A stretch of DNA of 64,000 bases from Agarilytica sp045430305. Its GTDB lineage: Bacteria; Pseudomonadota; Gammaproteobacteria; Pseudomonadales; Cellvibrionaceae. Shown in pieces: positions 61,201 to 64,000 of this stretch. Where the stretch lies: the NCBI GenBank assembly GCA_045430305.1, contig JAILXW010000001.1, forward strand, positions 310,001-374,000, written 5' to 3'. A program made the translations under genes and the position numbers. The notes beneath the pieces are model-generated. The model worked only from the letters and a program-made list of their open reading frames with translations, made no database searches and was not told the origin of the DNA. Every line of letters begins with the position of its first letter. Position 1 is the first letter of the stretch.

Positions 61201-64000
61201 ATTCTCCGGTGTAACGACACTTATAGGAAGTGACCTAGTTGCAGATCAGTTTGATTTTGAAGTGGGTGGTTCTATCAGTGGACAAGTTGAAGGTGGTGCC
61301 GGTGCATTTACCGATGTTGTAACGGGGCATGATGATACGAATACCTGGACGCTTTCGACTGCGCTCGCGGGCGATCTTGATGGTTCTAACTTTATTGAGG
61401 TTGAAGAAATAGTTGGTGGAAGTGGGACGGATACATTACTTGGTCGCGCACAAGAAAACAATTGGTTAATTAATGCCTCTGATGCAGGGTACGTGGAAGG
61501 CGCAGATAGTTCTGACCGAATGACATTTAGCGAGCTCGAAAATCTGAGCGGTAATTCTAGCGATGATCATTTTGTATTTGATTCCACAGGCTCGCTTTCA
61601 GGTGTCATCGATGCGGATTCGGGTGCATCGAGTGCTGGTGATTCTGTAACAGTGTCTTCGACAAGTGGGCAATCCATTACCTGGACGTTAAACGGAACAA
61701 GTTCAGGAACTATTGCTACTTTCTTAGCTAATGGGTTTAGTGATGTTGATGTTGTTATAGGCGGTGATGGCCAGGATGCAGTAAACGTCACAAGTGCATT
61801 TTCTGGAACCATTCAAACGCTAGCGAACGTCGATACCATTACTTTGGGGGCTTCAGTCACGGGAAACATCGAGACGGGCGCAGGTAATGACCAAATCAAT
61901 ATTTCTGATAGTTCCGCTACTGCTATGTTAATTGATGGCGGTACGGAGTCAGACACAGTTACGTTAACTCATACCGATGCTAGCGACTGGACCCTAAATT
62001 CAATTGACGGAGGTTCGGTAACGAGTTCTGCAACAGTCAATTTTGATGGTATTGAGGTTGTTGAAGGCAACTCCGCTATTGATACCTTAACAGTAGACTC
62101 TGACTTTTCTGGAGACGTATATCTATTTGCCGGTAACGACGACGTCACTTTAAATGCAAATATCACAGGCACATTCAATACCGGCGATAACGATGACTTA
62201 GTGAGAATCGCAGCTACCGGGTTAACCACCACGGTGAACACAGGTAATAATTCCGATACCCTCCGTATTACACACACCTCAGACAGCACATGGGTTATTG
62301 ACGGCACCAATACTGTTGACGGCGTTAGCTTTTCAAATGTCGAAACACTCGAAGGAAATGATGCGGTAGACACAATAACGCTTACCGATGCCATCAACCG
62401 AATCGATACCTTCGGTGGTGAAGATACCTTGAATATTGGTGATGATGTCACGACGTTAAATACCGGCGACGATAATGACACAATTAATATCGATGTCGAT
62501 GGTATTACTGTCGTGTTGGATGCAGGTAACGGCGCAACTGATCAATTAAATATTACGCACGCGAATACTAGCACTTGGACATTTGATACAGCTGACACCG
62601 TTGACAATGTGACCTTCTCAGCGGTAGAAAACTTACAAGGGAATGGTGCGGTCGACACTGTAGTAGTCAACACCGCGTTCACAGGGTCGCTCGATACTTT
62701 GGCTGCAAATGACCAAGTGACGTTAAATGCAGATTTTGCAGATTTAGATTTAGGTGCGGGTAACGACGATGTCGATATTACGATTGATAATCTAACAGCG
62801 ACGATAGTGGGTGGCGATGACTCCGATACGCTAACAATTACTCATGCCAGTACAAGTGATTGGGATATTGATACTTCCAGCACCGTCGATTCAATTAGTT
62901 TTACAGAATTTGAAAATCTTGTTGGTAACAACCAAGTTGATACAGTTGTGGTAAACAGCGCAATAAGTTCGATCGATACAAGTGGTGGTAACGATGTTAT
63001 CGGCTTAAATGCTGATGTTGCCACCTTACTAGCGGGTGGTGGCGACGACACTATTTTCGTTAACATCAGCACCTTTGCAGGAAATATAAACGCTGGTAAC
63101 AATAGCGACGAACTCATTGGCCCTGCACGCGCGGCGGGCCAACAAAACGATTGGAATATTACTTCAGATAATTCAGGAACGCTGAATACGACAGCCGTAT
63201 TTTCTAACGTGGAAACGGTGTCGGGCAATGATGGCGATGATGTGTTCGTTATTGACGACGGTGCAACGATCGAGAACGTGCGTGGTATCGCACTGGCGCT
63301 TGGTGTTGATACCGGAACAGATACCTTAAATATTAATGATGTGGGCACAACGAACTGGACCGTCTCAGGCGATGGTGAAGGTGCTGTTAATGCTGGTGCA
63401 AGTAATTTCTACAGTATCGAAAACTTAACCGGCGGTGCTGATGTCGATCAGTTTGTGTTTAATAATATAAATGCGCTGATCTCCGGCTTAATTGATGGTG
63501 GTGAAGACCAGGTAGCACCAAATATTGATAGCGTTACAGATAGTTTAGATTTGACCGTCTTTACGACAGGAGTCGTTGTTGAGTTAGGCGATACTGTAAC
63601 GCCCTCTAACCCTGAGCCAACGATTACAACAAATCTTCACGTCGACAACATCGAACAAATTACTGCAGCTCCGGGCATCAGCGACGCCGGCGAGGACGAT
63701 AATTGGGTGGCCGTTAACTATACGGAGGACGTTCGTTGGAGGCTAACGCCATTTAACGACGGATATTTTGAATTGTTGGTTTCTGTTGCCGACGGTACTG
63801 CGATCGAAAATACGCGAATCGACTTTTTAAATTTCGGAAGCATTCGAGGCGGCGATGGGAACGAAGATTCCGATATTAACCCGGGCACAAACATCACAGG
63901 GCAGTACATTGCTGGCGATGGATTACGTACTCTTAACTACGGCGCCATTGATCCTTCAGAGTTAATTTTGGTAGATGTCGATGATCGTATTCTTTCCGTT
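52232..64000 (+). CDS. Giant TpsA/filamentous-hemagglutinin-like exoprotein (partial, runs off the right edge)
   Basis: More than 3,920 codons, open to the last base. The ATG at 52232 gives a long basic N-region and a signal peptide ending SQSVFA (about residue 46); ATGs at 52244 and 52247 are alternatives. The TPS secretion domain follows (about 48-300: GGEVVGGAGNISRDG, RILGNSASHIHGRI, NPNGVFFG at 129-136). A WLIDPYDITID motif lies near 500. Gly/Asn/Asp-rich beta-helix sequence extends to about 1,460. Then come degenerate repeats of W-x-I-T-G...GT...F-x-x-I-E-x-L-x-G...DTF. It should be exported by Sec, then through a TpsB (FhaC-like) pore, and act in adhesion, biofilm or contact inhibition. 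No TpsB gene is in the window; the C-terminus, which would show any toxin domain, is not seen. Confidence 0.9.
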   Translation, partial: MNIRMMQIEYCTRLQKQIQKRSNHNLKHTLKAIFVGLFAFLSQSVFAGPEGGEVVGGAGNISRDGTTTTINQATDRMAIDWQSYNVNANERVHYIQPDSSSISLNRILGNSASHIHGRIDANGQVFLVNPNGVFFGKDSVINAGGILASGLSIDPGDFMNGDLVFSALEGTDGLVINGGLLNAATGGYVNLLGQQIQNDGVISAQLGSVNLAAGREAILTFDDGGLLGVQITESILQDDIGVDAAILNNGEITAEDGQVLISAAASQDVFTQAVNSGELKQARSVVVDEDGSFTLSAGANVVNTGTISASGESGGDVIVLGENITSSGHIFADAGVVESSDGNVNQQAGNIEIHSVDTTLITEQGSVSATASAGSGGDIKLFGNKVGLSESATINASGESGGGQVLFGGDETGSNNLVRNAQFIFLGEHTSIYADALGNGNGGRLITFAENTARVYGGLSAQGGQYGGDGGFIETSGLISFEILTTPNVNATEGQGGHWLIDPYDITIDSFDGFMDDQDGGSLDGPDFHPTGAGAQIAVGTITDALDGGNTVTIATSGGGGTDDDGDITFNNELADSGSGASTLILNADGDINTNGQDITGTGSGLSLEFNAGGDVLLGTSAIDTNGGSFTATGVDFTADDTSSITTGGGNVNIYVTGAVSLGADVTTDGGNFTVGGNSNATRPTSFNNYLAGAGGTITTSTASGAGDISITTVLDATTNGDVTLGAFSVSDGDSFNDLGGEVTVISGNDITLSSAWDYHATGDNTLDMLFSLTAHDDIFINAQLSDERGGGVDTLNMVFTANDNTGGFASGAGSVHLNANVFTAGGNFTASGVDFDNAGFLLDTDNATNTNPLPGEDISSTTNGGDITITSTGAVTLGQLITDTEGGATGNVDISGSSISDSGTSTITVQGTNTFTASSGALAIVLDNSGHTFADPISIASDVNDLALGNISIATNGEAVNITAVGDITQPTGTDAVTLNSSNLTVNAASVQVNDITTMGLDDTDAGDVTLTATTGALTAGNINAVGGNAVTAVGGGADNGRVGLNGGNVLLSGNGLVTVSSIASSGSDGFDNSGNGTNEFDGGNAGSISVTSVANNIVTGALTADGGNGDAQDNDNDDDANGGNANTIQLVANVGTGSITLSDNVFARGGHLFEVNNVSPSVANGAGGSITIDGNIVLTAPVLIDSDLADSPAGNNATGTSTPADITITGTIDGTTALTETLTINGANFDFDGNIGAATSLGAIVIDATAGINADNENLTIRAASFAVNSGTSFYASDINTTGAADAAGGNITINVGSGTLTTGNLIATGGAAVTSGEAGGAIDLDAGTITAGDISTNGTEAVTGLGGAGNTITIDAERVTVGAINASGGDSAAGVGAAGGAVTLTADDDTTDGTPDIAISGDINSLAGLDDDDLTRTNGQGAVNLVLTGDDVLTGSITLPSLADFITSDISITGSSGTDTLNGPSITNTASLWTVTGANAGTISDAGATSTVTFTAIETLQGGSEADQFALSTTEFDGSILGGAGTDTVIGAAQDTEWNITGANTFTITGVSDTTFGEMENLEGNAGDHADTFNLLAGTVWAGGVNGGGGTSDVVVAGNESADWSVTAANNTGTVTGIATTFSFVEILRGDDDAATVDTFDVNSGESFTGSIEGRDGDDIFNLDEDVTVAISGGDGDDDFNLTADSITARVEGDDGADDFVIGDAVVVAIVDGFNNGGGDDSDTDTLTAFDSGSDTTWTIDGTTDDVVVGSTDVDFVRIDTLQGGTGVDNFNVTSVFTGTLSGGAGIDTFDIDAAITGSLNGEAGDDIFHLDADVTVAVNAGDDDDTININTSITATSDVNGDGGDDTFNVDDTADISVTIVGGELTEDGAGDTLALVDATGNHTWVLDSENSGTLNDDIDFSEIENLDGSNGGNDTFDFNFYDGGGVDIGQFEGTVDARNGDDIVDLVFAGGNVDIVLGSEINQVQNAAIVQGAGAASTFTVVGGTGAGTTTWAISDFDGGGVADGVNDGVVTNGVNSTSFIDFGNLVGDSEDDQFTVANTASIVSVDGATGTANTLSYWATANADADWAITGANDGTINTTTLVFTDIQTVTGSGNDNLTARNSQTNVWELDSADGGTVEDTGATDTLAFSGFDALTGGDEIDTFNVDNGVDFTGAISGSSGNDVFNLVDDVTGGINGNGGDDDFNITNTALSSTVRGNGGNDELYVLGNNIDVTFNGGDDTDIVIGFDDAVNDNNWDVNNNQLTNDANPGSIIDFSNVEALTGGTGVDIFTITANVTRTLNGSAGSDEIIAPNLTNAWVLASDNAGTLNGVSEFTFTGIEIFTGGTGDDTLTGIAQDNNWQITGTNSGTLEESGTGDGTVTFTAIENLVGNSGDDDFTLGASGVISSIDGAESTDDDDTLIARDVANTWNLTNSNLGNLQTTAGPTTYVSSFTNIETLDGSDSAADTFNFSVFANYNILAGASIGDTANYSAVTADVAITVGAGVVAGLDDIEEVVGNNDGLTNTTYSSELTLDTSNSATWTISDADGGDGINDGSISFGSNTIVFTNFSDLVGGTGNDTFDLDPASGSSGISGSIDGGTGTLDSIVARDVATDWNIFEDNSGGAGNEFAYGNFTYENGEDDGGVPATAYESTSDFTGIEEITGSDQGDTYTVDNFTVGGAFAITLNGGTGVDTITLPNQDLDITLGQAIGGIGLNGFDVITANAARANILRSTTASGTVAWAIDGDNSGSVDGVAFNNFQSLYGGDANDTFAFDPAGVIDTLIDGGNGANVISARSMAARWNISGPNTGSVDDITGAADTYVGSFQNIQTLTGSSVSNEFIFGASGYFGGTITGGAGTDEISVAEMAGEDTLWLVDNASVESGTVRRADSADNSSITSSATFTEIESLVGGDGTDKFIFGSAAAFTGSADAGGGANDVVDLSGIAGAISVAASATNIHGIDNAELLIGNDSDTSLTGLDTSTNTWTIDGANEGQLGNGGTIAEFSGVTTLIGSDLVADQFDFEVGGSISGQVEGGAGAFTDVVTGHDDTNTWTLSTALAGDLDGSNFIEVEEIVGGSGTDTLLGRAQENNWLINASDAGYVEGADSSDRMTFSELENLSGNSSDDHFVFDSTGSLSGVIDADSGASSAGDSVTVSSTSGQSITWTLNGTSSGTIATFLANGFSDVDVVIGGDGQDAVNVTSAFSGTIQTLANVDTITLGASVTGNIETGAGNDQINISDSSATAMLIDGGTESDTVTLTHTDASDWTLNSIDGGSVTSSATVNFDGIEVVEGNSAIDTLTVDSDFSGDVYLFAGNDDVTLNANITGTFNTGDNDDLVRIAATGLTTTVNTGNNSDTLRITHTSDSTWVIDGTNTVDGVSFSNVETLEGNDAVDTITLTDAINRIDTFGGEDTLNIGDDVTTLNTGDDNDTINIDVDGITVVLDAGNGATDQLNITHANTSTWTFDTADTVDNVTFSAVENLQGNGAVDTVVVNTAFTGSLDTLAANDQVTLNADFADLDLGAGNDDVDITIDNLTATIVGGDDSDTLTITHASTSDWDIDTSSTVDSISFTEFENLVGNNQVDTVVVNSAISSIDTSGGNDVIGLNADVATLLAGGGDDTIFVNISTFAGNINAGNNSDELIGPARAAGQQNDWNITSDNSGTLNTTAVFSNVETVSGNDGDDVFVIDDGATIENVRGIALALGVDTGTDTLNINDVGTTNWTVSGDGEGAVNAGASNFYSIENLTGGADVDQFVFNNINALISGLIDGGEDQVAPNIDSVTDSLDLTVFTTGVVVELGDTVTPSNPEPTITTNLHVDNIEQITAAPGISDAGEDDNWVAVNYTEDVRWRLTPFNDGYFELLVSVADGTAIENTRIDFLNFGSIRGGDGNEDSDINPGTNITGQYIAGDGLRTLNYGAIDPSELILVDVDDRILSV
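56600..63700 (+). repeat. Degenerate tandem protein repeats in the exoprotein gene
   Basis: Over about 7 kb the frame repeats a unit of roughly 60-100 residues built of W-x-I-T-G-x-N-x-G-T, F-x-x-I-E-x-L-x-G-G, D-x-F-x-x and G-x-I-x-G-G-x-G-x-D-T. Copies are diverged. Asp/Asn-rich turns could bind calcium. Boundaries are approximate. Confidence 0.7.

Noticed and set aside
53290..63909. Many leftward open frames of 60-174 codons opposite the giant exoprotein gene
   Set aside because: Their translations are Ser/Pro/Val-rich low-complexity sequence, as expected from the antisense of Gly/Asp/Thr repeat codons. They lack ribosome-binding sites and family features.
1..64000. tRNA, rRNA, insertion sequences or phage attachment sites
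   Set aside because: No cloverleaf-like sequence, rRNA segment, transposase or flanking direct-repeat pair was recognised by eye.

Overview
The window looks like a chromosomal segment of a marine gammaproteobacterium, probably of the Cellvibrionales kind (Saccharophagus/Teredinibacter-like). This is inferred from gene content: a type VI secretion system (T6SS) with a phosphothreonine switch, TonB-dependent uptake with FecI/FecR signalling, a secreted esterase with a Thr-Pro linker, and a giant two-partner-secretion exoprotein. No rRNA, tRNA or CRISPR array was seen.

Layout. 1-1.6 kb: tail of an unknown gene and an AtoE-type short-chain fatty acid transporter. 1.6-35.4 kb: one large divergent locus. 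Leftward from about 19.2 kb run tssA, tssB, two tssC-type genes, tssE, tssF, tssG and tssH/clpV, then three TPR genes (two of them lipoproteins), a small exported protein and a membrane-anchored HELLH protein. Rightward from 19.86 kb run an FHA protein (tagH/fha), tssJ, tssK, tssL, tssM, tagF, pppA and ppkA, then exbB, two exbD-like genes and a TonB/AgmX-like gene. The T6SS core is complete except for hcp, vgrG and PAAR genes, which are not in the window. Both outer flanks carry parts of what resembles a proton-driven Exb/Tol motor with TPR lipoproteins, reminiscent of myxobacterial Agl/Glt modules. The T6SS therefore seems to sit inside, or to have recruited, an energised envelope complex. 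This is the most interesting system in the window.

35.4-45.7 kb: a stand-alone AraC-type DNA-binding domain, an Aba4-like membrane protein, a DUF2239 protein, a carboxylesterase, a FecR/FecI pair divergent from an STN-containing TonB-dependent receptor, and a secreted PHB-depolymerase-like esterase. 45.7-64 kb is accessory DNA: decayed exoprotein fragments with a G10 tract, a ParDE-type toxin-antitoxin pair with a 20-bp palindromic operator, a propeller lipoprotein, an unknown 397-residue protein followed by two tandem paralogs (possible toxin/immunity cassette; the second paralog has an in-frame G10 tract), and a TpsA/FHA-like exoprotein of more than 3,900 codons running off the right edge.

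How the genes may work together: PpkA/PppA and the FHA protein probably gate T6SS assembly by threonine phosphorylation. TssL and PpkA both begin with a nearly identical DKT motif that could be the phosphosite. TssJLM form the membrane complex, TssAEFGK the baseplate and assembly factors, TssBC the sheath, and ClpV recycles it. The Exb/TonB/TPR proteins may feed proton-motive force to the envelope near this machine. All functions are read from sequence features by eye; no database search was run.
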